Positions 38,318 through 48,034 of a stretch of DNA of 64,000 nucleotides are shown piece after piece; within the stretch, counting starts at the first letter, position 1; each line of letters starts with the position of its first letter. Source of the stretch: Roseobacter sp. (lineage in GTDB: Bacteria; Pseudomonadota; Alphaproteobacteria; Rhodobacterales; Rhodobacteraceae); NCBI GenBank assembly GCA_024636495.1, contig JAGXGZ010000014.1, forward strand, positions 1 to 64,000, written 5' to 3'. The position numbers and the translations under genes were made by a program. The notes beneath the pieces were generated by a model. It saw only the letters and a program-made list of their open reading frames with translations, was not told the DNA's origin and searched no databases.

Positions 38318-41206
38318 ATGGCATATCAGACACGCGGACGCGACCCCCTGCTGGACAGCAAAATGGCAGAAGCGATTGAAAAGCGAGGCAAGGAATTGTT
38401 GGGCGTTGCTTTGATCGTTGTGGGACTGATGGCCGCGATGATGATTGGCAGCTACACGCCTGACGATCCCAACTGGATGGTTTCCACCGACGCGCCGGCG
38501 CAAAACTGGCTGGGCCGGATGGGGGCATCACTGGCGGCTCCTTTGTTCATGATCGTCGGTTGGGGCGCTTGGGCTGTTGCGGCGATTTTGCTGGCTTGGG
38601 GTGTGCGTTTTGCGCTGCACCGGGGCGAAGACCGTGCCATGGGGCGCTTGATTTTCGCGCCTATCGCCGTGGCGCTTTGTGCGATTTACGGGGCCACGTT
38701 GACGCCCGATTCCGCATGGCTTCAGACCCATAGCTTTGGTTTAGGTGGCCTGTTTGGTGATACAGTTATGGGGGCAATCCTGACGATCTTGCCCATCGGG
38801 TCAACCGTGACGATCAAGCTCATGTCCTTGTTGATGGGGGCCGCGATTGTCGCGCTTGGTGCTTTTGTTATGGGGTTTACGAAGGTCGAATTGAGCCGGA
38901 TTTTCCGCTTTATGCTGGTAGGTGTGATTATGGCCTATGCTGGTTTGATGACACTTCTGGGTCGCGGTGCCTCTGGCGCAGTCATGGCAGCGCAGGGTCT
39001 GCAAGCCCGCCAATCCGAGCGTCGCGCCCGTAACCGCACTGAAGCCGAAGAAAATGCCGAGTTTGCTGCGTCACAGACGTACTACCAAGAAGAATCCTAT
39101 GCCAAGGCTCCGGTTGTTACACCCAAAACCGGGCTGTTGGCGAAGATGCCAGCCTTGGTCAAACGCGCCGACCCGCTTCCGCAGCCTGAGTTGGTGGAAG
39201 ACTGGGCAGGTCCCGATTTCGATCCCGCCCCAAGCGATGATCGGATCAAATCCAAGATCGCGGATGTCATCAAGAATCGCGTGCGAACGGCCAGCGCTAT
39301 TCACACACCTCTCACTGCTCCTTTGACCCGAGGGCGCGGGCGGGGCCCTGACCCTTTGGTGCTTGATGCAACCCCGCGCAGCCATATTCGCGAAGAACCG
39401 CCCTTGACAGGTGCGGCGCGGACAGAGCCGCCGCTGACGGCGTCGCGTTTATCGATCGGTCCCATCAGATCGTCGCAGCCTGCGGCTATTGATGCCCTCG
39501 ATATCGACGTTGACACAGCATATGCTCAAGACGAAGCGTTGCCATTGGACGATGCCATCGTCGAAGAGACCATGCAAATTCCGGTGGCCGCCCCGCGTAA
39601 AGTTGTGCAGCAACCGATCCGTAAAGTGATACAGCCCAGCAAAAAGGCGCAGGCCGAGGCACAGCCCGGGCTTACATTTGAAGACACGCACCCCGGCTTT
39701 GAATTGCCCCCGCTGAACCTGTTGGAAAGCCCCGATGTCGTCGAGCGGCTGCACCTAAGCGACGACGCTTTGGAAGAAAACGCGCGGATGCTGGAAAGTG
39801 TTCTGGATGACTATGGCGTCAAGGGTGAGATCGTCGCCGTTCGCCCCGGGCCTGTTGTGACGATGTATGAATTGGAGCCTGCCCCCGGCCTAAAGGCAAG
39901 CCGCGTGATCGGTCTTGCTGACGATATCGCGCGCTCGATGGCAGCGCTGTCTGCACGTGTGTCCACCGTACCAGGGCGTAGCGTGATCGGGATCGAACTT
40001 CCCAATGAAAATCGCGAGAAAGTCGTGTTGCGCGAAATCCTGGCTGCGCGCGACTTTGGCGATAGCACAATGCGCCTGCCGCTTGCCTTGGGCAAAGATA
40101 TCGGTGGTGACCCGATCGTTGCAAACCTTGCAAAGATGCCCCACCTGTTGATCGCTGGTACGACCGGTTCGGGTAAATCTGTGGCGATCAACACAATGAT
40201 CCTGTCACTGCTTTACAAGCTGACGCCGGAAGAATGCCGGATGATCATGATCGATCCCAAGATGCTCGAGCTTAGTGTTTACGACGGTATTCCGCATCTG
40301 TTGTCTCCCGTTGTAACAGACCCCAAAAAGGCCGTTGTCGCGCTCAAATGGACAGTGGGCGAGATGGAAGAACGTTACCGCAAAATGTCCAAGATGGGCG
40401 TGCGCAACATCGAAGGCTATAATGGCCGCGTGCGCGAAGCGCTGTCCAAAGACGAGATGTTCAGCCGTACCGTTCAGACCGGGTTTGACGAGGATACAGG
40501 CGAGCCGATCTTCGAGACAGATGAATTCAAGCCCGAAACGCTGCCTTATATCGTGGTCATCGTAGACGAGATGGCCGACCTGATGATGGTCGCGGGCAAG
40601 GAAATTGAGGCTTGTATTCAACGGCTTGCACAAATGGCGCGCGCGTCTGGTATCCACCTGATCATGGCCACGCAGCGCCCGTCTGTCGACGTTATCACCG
40701 GTACAATCAAAGCTAACTTCCCAACGCGGATTTCGTTTCAGGTTACGTCGAAAATCGACTCTCGGACTATTCTGGGCGAGATGGGTGCAGAGCAACTGCT
40801 GGGCATGGGTGACATGCTGTACATGGCGGGTGGATCAAAGATCGTGCGCTGTCACGGGCCGTTTGTGTCGGACGAAGAGGTCGAGGAGATCGTTAACCAC
40901 CTCAAGGCCTACGGTGCGCCCGACTATATTTCGGGGGTGGTCGAAGGCCCGTCGGATGATCAGGAAGGCAGCATTGACGCAGTGCTGGGCCTGGGCGGGA
41001 ATACAGACAGCGAAGATGCGCTCTATGACACTGCTGTTGCAATCGTGATTAAGGACCGTAAATGTTCGACCTCCTATATCCAGCGCAAGCTGGCCATCGG
41101 CTATAATAAAGCCGCGCGTTTGGTCGAACAGATGGAGGACCAAGGTCTTGTGTCGCCTGCGAACCATGTCGGGAAGCGCGAGATTCTGGTGCCCGAACAG
41201 GGTTAG
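38318..41206 (+). CDS. ftsK: DNA translocase FtsK
   Basis: FtsK pumps DNA at the septum to finish chromosome segregation. The 962-residue protein has about four N-terminal membrane helices (within residues 1-210), a variable linker (about 220-450), and the RecA-like motor with Walker [13 protein letters not shown] and Walker [12 protein letters not shown]. The C-terminal gamma winged helix, which reads KOPS and acts on XerD, ends [31 protein letters not shown] precedes the ATG. An intrinsic terminator follows. Confidence 0.98.
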   Translation: MAYQTRGRDPLLDSKMAEAIEKRGKELLGVALIVVGLMAAMMIGSYTPDDPNWMVSTDAPAQNWLGRMGASLAAPLFMIVGWGAWAVAAILLAWGVRFALHRGEDRAMGRLIFAPIAVALCAIYGATLTPDSAWLQTHSFGLGGLFGDTVMGAILTILPIGSTVTIKLMSLLMGAAIVALGAFVMGFTKVELSRIFRFMLVGVIMAYAGLMTLLGRGASGAVMAAQGLQARQSERRARNRTEAEENAEFAASQTYYQEESYAKAPVVTPKTGLLAKMPALVKRADPLPQPELVEDWAGPDFDPAPSDDRIKSKIADVIKNRVRTASAIHTPLTAPLTRGRGRGPDPLVLDATPRSHIREEPPLTGAARTEPPLTASRLSIGPIRSSQPAAIDALDIDVDTAYAQDEALPLDDAIVEETMQIPVAAPRKVVQQPIRKVIQPSKKAQAEAQPGLTFEDTHPGFELPPLNLLESPDVVERLHLSDDALEENARMLESVLDDYGVKGEIVAVRPGPVVTMYELEPAPGLKASRVIGLADDIARSMAALSARVSTVPGRSVIGIELPNENREKVVLREILAARDFGDSTMRLPLALGKDIGGDPIVANLAKMPHLLIAGTTGSGKSVAINTMILSLLYKLTPEECRMIMIDPKMLELSVYDGIPHLLSPVVTDPKKAVVALKWTVGEMEERYRKMSKMGVRNIEGYNGRVREALSKDEMFSRTVQTGFDEDTGEPIFETDEFKPETLPYIVVIVDEMADLMMVAGKEIEACIQRLAQMARASGIHLIMATQRPSVDVITGTIKANFPTRISFQVTSKIDSRTILGEMGAEQLLGMGDMLYMAGGSKIVRCHGPFVSDEEVEEIVNHLKAYGAPDYISGVVEGPSDDQEGSIDAVLGLGGNTDSEDALYDTAVAIVIKDRKCSTSYIQRKLAIGYNKAARLVEQMEDQGLVSPANHVGKREILVPEQG

Positions 41207-41228
41207 CCGGAACGAAAGTTGTGGGTGC

Positions 41229-41260
41229 GGGGTTGGCTTGGAAACAGGCCAACCCCTTTT
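41229..41260 (+). terminator. intrinsic terminator after ftsK
   Basis: GGGGTTGGC and GCCAACCCC form a perfect nine-base stem with a 10-base loop, followed by TTTT. Confidence 0.88.
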
Positions 41261-41365
41261 CATTTGGCGCACTGCTAGGCGATAACTTGCTATGTGATAT
41301 CGCATATCACTCAGGCAGCGCCTATGTCTGAGGTGAGGCACTGCACTAACGATAGGAATACTCAG

Positions 41366-41971
41366 ATGCGTTTTGTGACCACCACCATTCTGGCCTTTGG
41401 GCTTGGCCTAGCGTCGGCTTTACCAGCTGTTGCCGAAAAGCTTCCGTTGAATGCGATTTCAAGCTATTTGAACGCGATGAAAACCGCGCAGGGCGACTTT
41501 ACGCAGATCAATGATGACGGATCGATCAGCACCGGCACGATTTATATCAAACGCCCCGGAAAGGTGCGGTTCGAATACAATGCGCCGGACACGGGCATTG
41601 TGATTGCAGGCAGCAATACTGTTGTCATCTATGACAAAAAATCGAACCAACCAGCCGAGACTTACCCCCTGTCCAGAACTCCGCTTTCGATTATATTGGC
41701 GGCGAATGTTAACTTGGGTCAGGCCAAGATGGTTACTGGTCATGGGTATGACGGAACCGCGACCACAGTGCGGGCGCAAGATCCTGAGCATCCAGAATAC
41801 GGTAGTATTGAGCTGAAATTTACTGAAAACCCGATTGAGCTGCGCCAGTGGATTATCAACAATGGCAGCGGAAGTCAGACGACAGTGGTCTTGGGTGATC
41901 TACAAAAGGGCGGGGCGTTGCCCAACAATCTTTTTGATATCAACAGGAAAGCATCTGATACCAATCGTTAA
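41366..41971 (+). CDS. lolA: outer-membrane lipoprotein carrier LolA-like
   Basis: LolA escorts lipoproteins across the periplasm. The start at 41366 has AGGAA upstream, and the frame upstream to 41294 is discarded because it lacks a ribosome site. The 201-residue protein has a signal peptide (cleavage near PAVAEK) and the LolA core AISSYLNAMKTAQGDFTQI, IYIKRPGKVRFEY, and RQWIINNGSGSQTTVVLGDLQKG. It follows ftsK in the order I recall from other alphaproteobacteria. Confidence 0.93.
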   Translation: MRFVTTTILAFGLGLASALPAVAEKLPLNAISSYLNAMKTAQGDFTQINDDGSISTGTIYIKRPGKVRFEYNAPDTGIVIAGSNTVVIYDKKSNQPAETYPLSRTPLSIILAANVNLGQAKMVTGHGYDGTATTVRAQDPEHPEYGSIELKFTENPIELRQWIINNGSGSQTTVVLGDLQKGGALPNNLFDINRKASDTNR

Positions 41972-41978
41972 TTGAAAT

Positions 41979-42002
41979 GGCCCAAGGGGGGTCCCTTGGG
42001 CC
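41979..42002. terminator. hairpin between convergent lolA and transglycosylase
   Basis: GGCCCAAGG and CCTTGGGCC pair around a 6-base loop in the 39-base gap. There is no strong T-run on either side, so terminator strength is uncertain. Confidence 0.5.
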
Positions 42003-42010
42003 TATTGGTT

Positions 42011-42607
42011 CTACCAGCGGCTTAAACGGCAGCCGGCTATCTGGCCTTCATACATTTCGGCGCGCAATTGAACTTTGCGCGCAACCCCGATCAACCAAGG
42101 TTTCGCATTATAGCTTTGGCGCGCGAACCCAGTGTTGCCCTCATGATAGGCAAGATACTGGTTTTCGGCGTCATGCAGAGCGATTCCGTTTTTTTGCCGA
42201 CTTTTGGTCATGTACCAGCCCATGAAATCTGACGCGTCATCGATCCGGTCACGTTTGGCAAAACGGCTTCCGGATTCGCTTAAGTATTCATCCCACGTCG
42301 CATCCAACGCCTGCCCATAGCCATATGCGCTGGACTGTCGTCCCATCGGAATAACACCGATGACATAACGAAACGGTGTCCGCGCGTCGCCGATGAATTT
42401 ACTTTCTTGGTGGATCGTTGCCATCTGGACATGCACTGGCACACCCCAACGGCGTTCGGCGGCTTTGAAAGCTCTGTAGTATTCGGGGCGCTCTTTAAGA
42501 ATCGCACACGCGTTATCCAGATCCCGCGGGGCGCTGGTTGGACCACCGCTTCCGCTGCAAGATGCTAAAAACACAGCAATTATTAGGGCGCAAAAGGTTC
42601 TGCTCAT
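42011..42607 (-). CDS. lytic transglycosylase (SLT) lipoprotein
   Basis: The 198-residue protein has a lipoprotein signal (lipobox LASC) and an SLT-type domain: catalytic Glu in MATIHQESKF, followed by SAYGYGQALDATWDEY and the aromatic-rich end NQYLAYHEGNTGF. It would cut peptidoglycan at the outer membrane. GAGAGG precedes the ATG. It converges on lolA. Confidence 0.9.
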   Translation of the reverse strand: MSRTFCALIIAVFLASCSGSGGPTSAPRDLDNACAILKERPEYYRAFKAAERRWGVPVHVQMATIHQESKFIGDARTPFRYVIGVIPMGRQSSAYGYGQALDATWDEYLSESGSRFAKRDRIDDASDFMGWYMTKSRQKNGIALHDAENQYLAYHEGNTGFARQSYNAKPWLIGVARKVQLRAEMYEGQIAGCRLSRW

Positions 42608-42678
42608 TTGCCTCTCGCTCTATCGTTTTTTTATTAATTTTAGGGTACCAGATTTCAGTCGGTGCGCCCACCCAAAAC

Positions 42679-43560
42679 TTATAGCAAAAACGCGAGCAAT
42701 ATGGGCAAAGCTGCCACTGACATAAGCGTTGAAACAACGACCAGCCCCGCCACTGACTGCGCATCCGCGCCGTATTTCTCGGCCAGAAGATAAGATGTGA
42801 CAGCGACCGGAGTGGCAACCTGCAACACCAGCACGCCAAACGCCACACGGTCGAGGCCAAAATATAATCCCGCACTCCATGCTATAGCAACGCAGATCAC
42901 CAACTTGATGGCGGACAGCACCAGCGCGCGCCCGATACCGCCGGGGGACAGTCGTGCAACTGCGACGCCAAGCGTGATCAGCATCATCGGAATCGCCATC
43001 TGCCCCAAAAGACTAAGCGTGTTGGTCAGAAACTTTGGCGTTTCCCAGTCCATGATCAAGAAAAGAGCGCCCAGTAATGTTGCCCAAACCAGCGGTTCAC
43101 GCATGACTTTGCCAAAGGATCCAGCACCCGCAACCAGCCATATCCCAAAGGTAAATGACCAAATCGCCATGACCGCAAACACGACAACAGCATAGCTTAG
43201 CCCCGCGTCACCAAAGGCAAAAAGCGCCAAGGGCAGACCCAGATTGCCGGTATTTCCAAAGATCAAAGGGGCCAGATAGGTTCGCCTGTTCAATCCCATC
43301 CCGCAAACGACAGCGGCCGCGACCAGCGTCACACCCCCGTAAGCTACGACAGTCGCAAGCGATAATGCGGTCAGTGCCGCTGGATCAATCTGCGTGTTCA
43401 TCAAGGATACAAAGATCAGGCAGGGAACCGACAGGGTCATTGCCAGCTGCGTCACGAATTGTATGCGGTATTCAAACCCCAACTTGACCCATGCAAACCC
43501 GATCCCTGCCAGCAGGAAAACGGGGGCCACGATCTCAAGCACTGTCAGCGTTAGGTTCAC
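42679..43560 (-). CDS. AEC family transporter
   Basis: The 293-residue protein is hydrophobic along its whole length with about ten helices, as in the auxin efflux carrier family. The central GNTGNLGLPLALFAFGD is the typical crossover segment with Asn and Pro. Members in bacteria carry organic acids such as malate or malonate; the substrate here cannot be stated. It is a single gene, separated from the SLT lipoprotein by 71 bases. Confidence 0.92.
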   Translation of the reverse strand: MNLTLTVLEIVAPVFLLAGIGFAWVKLGFEYRIQFVTQLAMTLSVPCLIFVSLMNTQIDPAALTALSLATVVAYGGVTLVAAAVVCGMGLNRRTYLAPLIFGNTGNLGLPLALFAFGDAGLSYAVVVFAVMAIWSFTFGIWLVAGAGSFGKVMREPLVWATLLGALFLIMDWETPKFLTNTLSLLGQMAIPMMLITLGVAVARLSPGGIGRALVLSAIKLVICVAIAWSAGLYFGLDRVAFGVLVLQVATPVAVTSYLLAEKYGADAQSVAGLVVVSTLMSVAALPILLAFLL

Positions 43561-43644
43561 ACACTGTTTCCTTGTCTTGGGCTTCCGTGATTGGACAAAT
43601 GCCCCTTGAAGCGACTACTAACGAAAGGTAGATGCATCAATGTC

Positions 43645-43971
43645 ATGATTAAAACACGCGCAAAATATCATCTGGGCCAGATCGTGCGGCACAAGAAACA
43701 TCCCTTTCGGGGTGTGATCTTTGACGTGGATCCGGAATTTGCAAACACAGATGAATGGTACGAAGCGATCCCCGAGGATAGTCGGCCCATCAAGGATCAG
43801 CCCTATTATCACCTTCTGGCCGAGAACGACCAAAGCTACTATGTGGCTTACGTGTCAGAGCAGAATCTGGTTGCCGATTATTCGGGTGAACCTGTTGATC
43901 ATCCTGATATTCCTGATCTTTTCGGCCCCCTGACCGACGGTGCATATCCGCTTCATTTCCAGCTGAACTGA
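43645..43971 (+). CDS. hspQ: heat-shock protein HspQ (YccV-like)
   Basis: HspQ binds hemimethylated DNA in E. coli and is also a Lon adaptor. The ATG at 43645 gives 108 residues; the open frame from 43591 has no ribosome site, while the best match near 43645 (AAAGG) is distant, so the start is not certain. The sequence KYHLGQIVRHKKHPFRGVIFDVDPEF is the family signature, followed by QPYYHLLAEND and YVSEQNLV. Confidence 0.92.
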   Translation: MIKTRAKYHLGQIVRHKKHPFRGVIFDVDPEFANTDEWYEAIPEDSRPIKDQPYYHLLAENDQSYYVAYVSEQNLVADYSGEPVDHPDIPDLFGPLTDGAYPLHFQLN

Positions 43972-44008
43972 TTGGGAAGACGCGGTCTTGCGCGCCCTCC
44001 CACGTTGA

Positions 44009-45586
44009 TCAGTACCCTAAAGCACAACCATCTTTGCGTGGATCACTTGCGCCCTCAAGCACACCATCGCTGCGCAGCTTGATCGCCTGAGCACCGCCAA
44101 TCGCTGTTTTCGGAATTTCGACGCGGTGGCCCATTTCGGCCAGCTTTTCGCGTACATCATCGCTGTAACCGCGTTCGACCTTTAGTACGCCGTTTTCGGA
44201 AAACGCGCGGGGCGCATCGATTGCGGCTTGTGGGCCCATCCCGAAATCAGTCAGATTTGAAACAAACCGAGCATGCCCGTTAGGTTGATAAGCACCGCCC
44301 ATGACGCCAAATGGCATCATCACTTTGCCGTCTTGGCGGATCATGCCGGGGATGATTGTGTGCATCGGGCGCTTGCCGCCTTGCAGTTCGTTCACGTGAC
44401 CTTCCTCAAGGGTGAAGCCAGCGCCGCGATTTTGCATCAGGATACCGAATTTTTCGGAAGCAATTCCCGATCCGAAGCCATGAAAAATCGAATAGATCAG
44501 CGACACCGCCATGCCGTCTTTATCGACGACGGTGATGTAAATCGTGTCTTTGTGCACAGCTTCAGACAGAGGCTGCGGGTCGAACATTGCTTTGGTGGGG
44601 TCGATCAGCTCTGCCAGTTTCTGCGCCGTCATCGGGGCAAGCATATGTTCCAGGCGCGATGTATGGTCTGGGTCGGCAAGGATGCGATTGCGCGCATCAT
44701 AGGCCAACTTGGCTGCTTCCGCTTCGATATGTACGCGCTCGGCACCCAAAGGCTCCATCGCGGCGATATCGAAATGTGCCAGAATATTCAGCATCAGCAG
44801 GGCGGTTGCCCCTTGTCCGTTCGGCGCATGTTCCAGCAATTCGACGTTATTGTAGGTCGCCGCGATTGGGTCGCTTTTGGTGCAGGCCGTGTTGGCGAAA
44901 TCGTCAGTGGTGTGCAGACCGCCCATGGCGTTCAAGGCCGCGATCATGTCGTCGGCGATTTCGCCTGTATAGAACGCATCGCGCCCGTTTTTTGCGACGC
45001 GGCGCAGGACTTCTGCTTGACCGGGCGCGCTGAACAATGCGCCAGACTGTGGGGGCTTTCCGTCCATCATGTAGATGTCACGCGCTTTGCCTTGCAAAGA
45101 CTTGGCATCGTTTGCCCAATCAAACGCCACCCGCGCTGCGACCGGGACCCCGTTTTCGGCATAGTGAATTGCCGGTGCAAGGATTGCATCTAGTCCCAGT
45201 TTGCCGATCTCATCGGACAAGGTGCAAAATGCGTCCATTGCACCGGGTATGGTTACTGAATGGGCGCTGTTCAACGGCACGGTGCTTTCGCCTGCATCCC
45301 GCAATATCCCGGCATTCAATGCCTTTGGCGCGCGGCCCGATCCGTTAAGAGCATGTACATCGTCACTGCCCGGCGGTGAGTAAAGGACAAAGCAATCTCC
45401 GCCGATCCCTGTCATTTGCGGTTCACAGATTCCCAACAAGACAGCCCCTGCAATGGCCGCATCCATTGCGTTGCCTCCGCGTTCAAGGATGTTGATCGCG
45501 GTCTTTGCGGCCAACGGATGAGAGGTGGCACACATGCCGTTTGTCGCCAGAACGGGGGACCGTCCCGGAAGTTGGAAGTCGCGCAT
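44009..45586 (-). CDS. ggt: gamma-glutamyltransferase
   Basis: GGT cleaves the gamma-glutamyl bond of glutathione and similar compounds; the protein matures by self-cleavage into two subunits. The 525-residue precursor shows the large-subunit start (GNAMDAAIAGAVLLGICEPQMTGIGGD) and the cleavage-site region KDTIYITVVDKDG, where the nucleophilic threonine starts the small subunit. The small subunit includes QNRGAGF and GQAIKL-like C-terminal segments. There is no clear signal peptide, so it may be cytoplasmic, unlike most GGTs. Confidence 0.94.
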   Translation of the reverse strand: MRDFQLPGRSPVLATNGMCATSHPLAAKTAINILERGGNAMDAAIAGAVLLGICEPQMTGIGGDCFVLYSPPGSDDVHALNGSGRAPKALNAGILRDAGESTVPLNSAHSVTIPGAMDAFCTLSDEIGKLGLDAILAPAIHYAENGVPVAARVAFDWANDAKSLQGKARDIYMMDGKPPQSGALFSAPGQAEVLRRVAKNGRDAFYTGEIADDMIAALNAMGGLHTTDDFANTACTKSDPIAATYNNVELLEHAPNGQGATALLMLNILAHFDIAAMEPLGAERVHIEAEAAKLAYDARNRILADPDHTSRLEHMLAPMTAQKLAELIDPTKAMFDPQPLSEAVHKDTIYITVVDKDGMAVSLIYSIFHGFGSGIASEKFGILMQNRGAGFTLEEGHVNELQGGKRPMHTIIPGMIRQDGKVMMPFGVMGGAYQPNGHARFVSNLTDFGMGPQAAIDAPRAFSENGVLKVERGYSDDVREKLAEMGHRVEIPKTAIGGAQAIKLRSDGVLEGASDPRKDGCALGY

Positions 45587-45878
45587 AATATGAGTATTCC
45601 TGTTGCGGTGATTATGTGACCGGAACCTAGCGTGCCGATTGCCTTAGGAAAACCAATTTCTTCTTGAGAGTGAAGAACCTCGACGTCGCGCACTGGGTGG
45701 GGGCTTTGATACGCAACGCCGAGGGAAGCCATATGCAGCTACGAAAACATCTATGACGTCAAAGCTGGGCAAAACTATGATATAGCTGTGTCGCTTTTGG
45801 GATTTCCACGTTCATTAATTTCCACGTTCATGAAACTGTCGCTTCCTTCGGGCTATTTGCCTGCGTCTGATTTGTAAA
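45587..45878. promoter_or_regulatory. 292-base gap upstream of ggt
   Basis: No gene is seen here. It contains a tandem direct repeat (two copies of a 16-mer, 45802-45833) and a palindrome CTGATTT/AAATCAG (45867-45882) over the stop of the HATPase gene. The rest shows no recognisable motif. Confidence 0.5.
45802..45833. repeat. tandem 16-bp direct repeat
   Basis: ATTTCCACGTTCATTA (45802-45817) is followed immediately by ATTTCCACGTTCATGA (45818-45833), with one mismatch. It lies 216 bases upstream of ggt and could be an activator site. Confidence 0.7.
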
Positions 45879-46358
45879 TCAGTTTGCGGGGGCTTCAATT
45901 TTTAGCGTTAAACTGTTGAACCTGCCAACCCGCTTGTATGAAACATCGTCTGTCAGATCATGTATCAACCCCCAGCCAAACCCGCCTTCCGGCAAGTTTT
46001 GGAGATCGTCAAAAGCTTCAAACTGTTTTGGTCGGGGCAAAGTGTGATCTGGCAACGCACTGCCAGAGTCTTTGAAAGCGAGCGAAAGAAAACTGCCATC
46101 ATGGGTGCAGGATAAACGAACCAGCCTGGGCACTGACTGACCGCAAAAAGCGTGTTCTACGATGTTATTTAACGTCTCAGCCATCACAATTTCGACCACA
46201 GAAAGCTTTTCAGGGCCAAGATTTAGCGGTCCAAGTTTGTGCATGCAGGTAGCAAGCCCGTCCCGAACGGCCTCTGGCGTGCCATGTAGTGTGATCTCGA
46301 ACGCAAGGAACGGTTGCAGCTCGTCGGGGGTGTGATCGCTCAAATGCCTTGCAATCAT
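45879..46358 (-). CDS. anti-sigma-factor-type ATP-binding protein (RsbW-like)
   Basis: The 159-residue protein has a histidine-kinase-like ATPase (HATPase_c) domain of the RsbW/SpoIIAB type: N box ETLNNIVEHAF, G1 region FKDSGSALP and G2 region EGGFGWGLI. Such proteins phosphorylate a STAS partner and hold a sigma factor or another target. It overlaps the STAS gene by four bases (ATGA, 46355-46358). No sigma factor or phosphatase gene is near. Confidence 0.9.
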   Translation of the reverse strand: MIARHLSDHTPDELQPFLAFEITLHGTPEAVRDGLATCMHKLGPLNLGPEKLSVVEIVMAETLNNIVEHAFCGQSVPRLVRLSCTHDGSFLSLAFKDSGSALPDHTLPRPKQFEAFDDLQNLPEGGFGWGLIHDLTDDVSYKRVGRFNSLTLKIEAPAN

Positions 46359-46696
46359 ATCTGTGTCTGATCTCGCAGTGCGTGATCCAACGTAGGGTAC
46401 AAGGAAAACACGCTATCCATTCGTGTCAGTCGAAACACCCGATCTACCGGCCCGGTGAGACCTGCCAGCACCAAACTACGCTCAGGGGCCAGATGCTTCA
46501 TCGTCGCCACGATGGCCCCAAGCCCGCTTGAGTCAATGAAAATCACTGCACTGAGATCCAAAATGACCGTCGGTGGCGCGTTTTCCGTCATCTGGCGTAT
46601 GGTTTCCTTGAACTCTAATGCGACGGCTGCATCAATGCGCTCTTCAAGGACTGTAACGATTTGTAGTTGCTCTTCTGTTTTGCCCGAGAGTCTCAT
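46355..46696 (-). CDS. STAS-domain anti-anti-sigma-type protein
   Basis: The start at 46696 (MRLSGKTEEQ) gives 113 residues; the long open frame upstream to 47470 is antisense to the thiolase and is not coding. The STAS domain is clear, with LDLSAVIFIDSSGLGAIV carrying the serine that the HATPase partner would phosphorylate. Together the two genes form a partner-switch unit. The output is not encoded nearby. Confidence 0.92.
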   Translation of the reverse strand: MRLSGKTEEQLQIVTVLEERIDAAVALEFKETIRQMTENAPPTVILDLSAVIFIDSSGLGAIVATMKHLAPERSLVLAGLTGPVDRVFRLTRMDSVFSLYPTLDHALRDQTQI

Positions 46697-46786
46697 ATGC
46701 TGGCCCCAAAGATCTGTTGTGATGTCCAAGGGAGATAGGGGACAGGTCTTACGATTTGGTGTCCAACTGTCGGGGAGAGTTCTAAA

Positions 46787-47959
46787 ATGCAAAAAGTCGT
46801 TATCGCAGGTGCAGCGCGCACACCCATGGGCGGTTTTCAAGGCGTTTTCGCCGACATGACAGCTGCCGATCTGGGCGGGCACGCAATCAAGGCGGCATTG
46901 GAGGGGGCCGGTGCCACCACCGTTGACGAGGTTTTGATGGGCTGCGTTCTGCCAGCGGGCCAAGGCCAGGCACCTGCGCGTCAGGCCGGGTTCAAAGCCG
47001 GACTGGGCGAAGAAGTTCCTGCCACGACTTTGAACAAGATGTGCGGCTCTGGCATGAAGGCTGCGATGATCGCGTTTGACCAGATCGCTTTGGGGCACAA
47101 CAAAGTGATGGTCGCAGGCGGTATGGAAAGCATGACCAACGCGCCTTACGTCCTGCCAAAGATGCGCGGCGGGGCCCGTCTGGGTCACGCACAGGTAATC
47201 GATCATATGTTTTTGGATGGTCTGGAAGACGCCTATGAAAAGGGCCGCTTGATGGGAACCTTCGCCGAGGATTGCGCCGAGACCTACCAGTTTACCCGCG
47301 CGATCCAGGACGACTACGCATTGGCGTCTTTGTCGCGCGCGCTTGAGGCGCAATCCTCTGGCGCATTCGACGGCGAAATCGCGGCGATGGATCTCGTATC
47401 GCGCAAGGGCAGCACGACGATCAGTGCCGATGAACAACCCGCCAATGCGCGCCCCGAGAAAATCCCTCAACTCAAACCGGCGTTTCGCGATGGAGGGACG
47501 GTTACGGCCGCCAATTCATCGTCGATATCCGACGGTGCCGCAGCGCTTGTGCTGGCATCCGAACGTGCGGCCTTGGATCAAGGGCTGACCGTTCGTGCGC
47601 GCATCATGGGCCATGCCAGCCACGCTCAGGCTCCGGGTCTTTTCACGACTGCGCCAGTTCCGGCCGCGCAAAAACTGCTGGCCCAGTTAGGCTGGCAAAA
47701 ACAAGACGTGGATCTGTGGGAAGTTAACGAAGCCTTTGCAGTTGTCCCGCTTGCCTTCATGCATGAAATGGGTCTGTCCCATGACATCGTAAACGTGAAC
47801 GGCGGGGCCTGCGCGCTGGGTCATCCCATCGGCGCTTCCGGGGCACGCATCATTGTCACCCTGCTGAACGCCCTTGAAAAACGCGGTCTCAAACGCGGCA
47901 TCGCCGCCATTTGCATCGGCGGCGGCGAAGGCACTGCCATTGCGATTGAACGTCCCTAA
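46787..47959 (+). CDS. acetyl-CoA C-acyltransferase (thiolase)
   Basis: The 390-residue protein is a degradative or biosynthetic thiolase. Motifs: nucleophilic Cys in NKMCGSGMKAA, NEAFAVVPLAFM with the conserved His nearby (GGACALGHPIGASGARI contains the second catalytic Cys and His). It condenses two acetyl-CoA or cleaves 3-ketoacyl-CoA; PhaA or AtoB function cannot be separated here. GGGGAGAG precedes the ATG. It is divergent from the STAS gene, with 90 bases between the starts. Confidence 0.95.
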   Translation: MQKVVIAGAARTPMGGFQGVFADMTAADLGGHAIKAALEGAGATTVDEVLMGCVLPAGQGQAPARQAGFKAGLGEEVPATTLNKMCGSGMKAAMIAFDQIALGHNKVMVAGGMESMTNAPYVLPKMRGGARLGHAQVIDHMFLDGLEDAYEKGRLMGTFAEDCAETYQFTRAIQDDYALASLSRALEAQSSGAFDGEIAAMDLVSRKGSTTISADEQPANARPEKIPQLKPAFRDGGTVTAANSSSISDGAAALVLASERAALDQGLTVRARIMGHASHAQAPGLFTTAPVPAAQKLLAQLGWQKQDVDLWEVNEAFAVVPLAFMHEMGLSHDIVNVNGGACALGHPIGASGARIIVTLLNALEKRGLKRGIAAICIGGGEGTAIAIERP

Positions 47960-47989
47960 CTTCCAAACGGTCTAAAATCCTCGGGGGGT

Positions 47990-48013
47990 CAGGGGGGCAG
48001 AAAGCCCCCCCTG
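47990..48013. repeat. GC-rich hairpin after thiolase
   Basis: CAGGGGGGC (47990-47998) and GCCCCCCCTG (48004-48013) pair across five bases. There is no T-run. It may be an intergenic REP-type element or a weak terminator. Confidence 0.5.
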
Positions 48014-48034
48014 CCTGTCGTCAAAAGGTTACCC

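Noticed and set aside
44273-45193. 306-residue plus-strand frame opposite ggt
   Set aside because: Shadow of a GC-rich gene; composition is Arg/His/Cys-rich and no motif is seen.
46697-47470. N-terminal extension of the STAS frame
   Set aside because: It runs antisense through the thiolase and has no protein-like features; the STAS gene has a good start at 46696.
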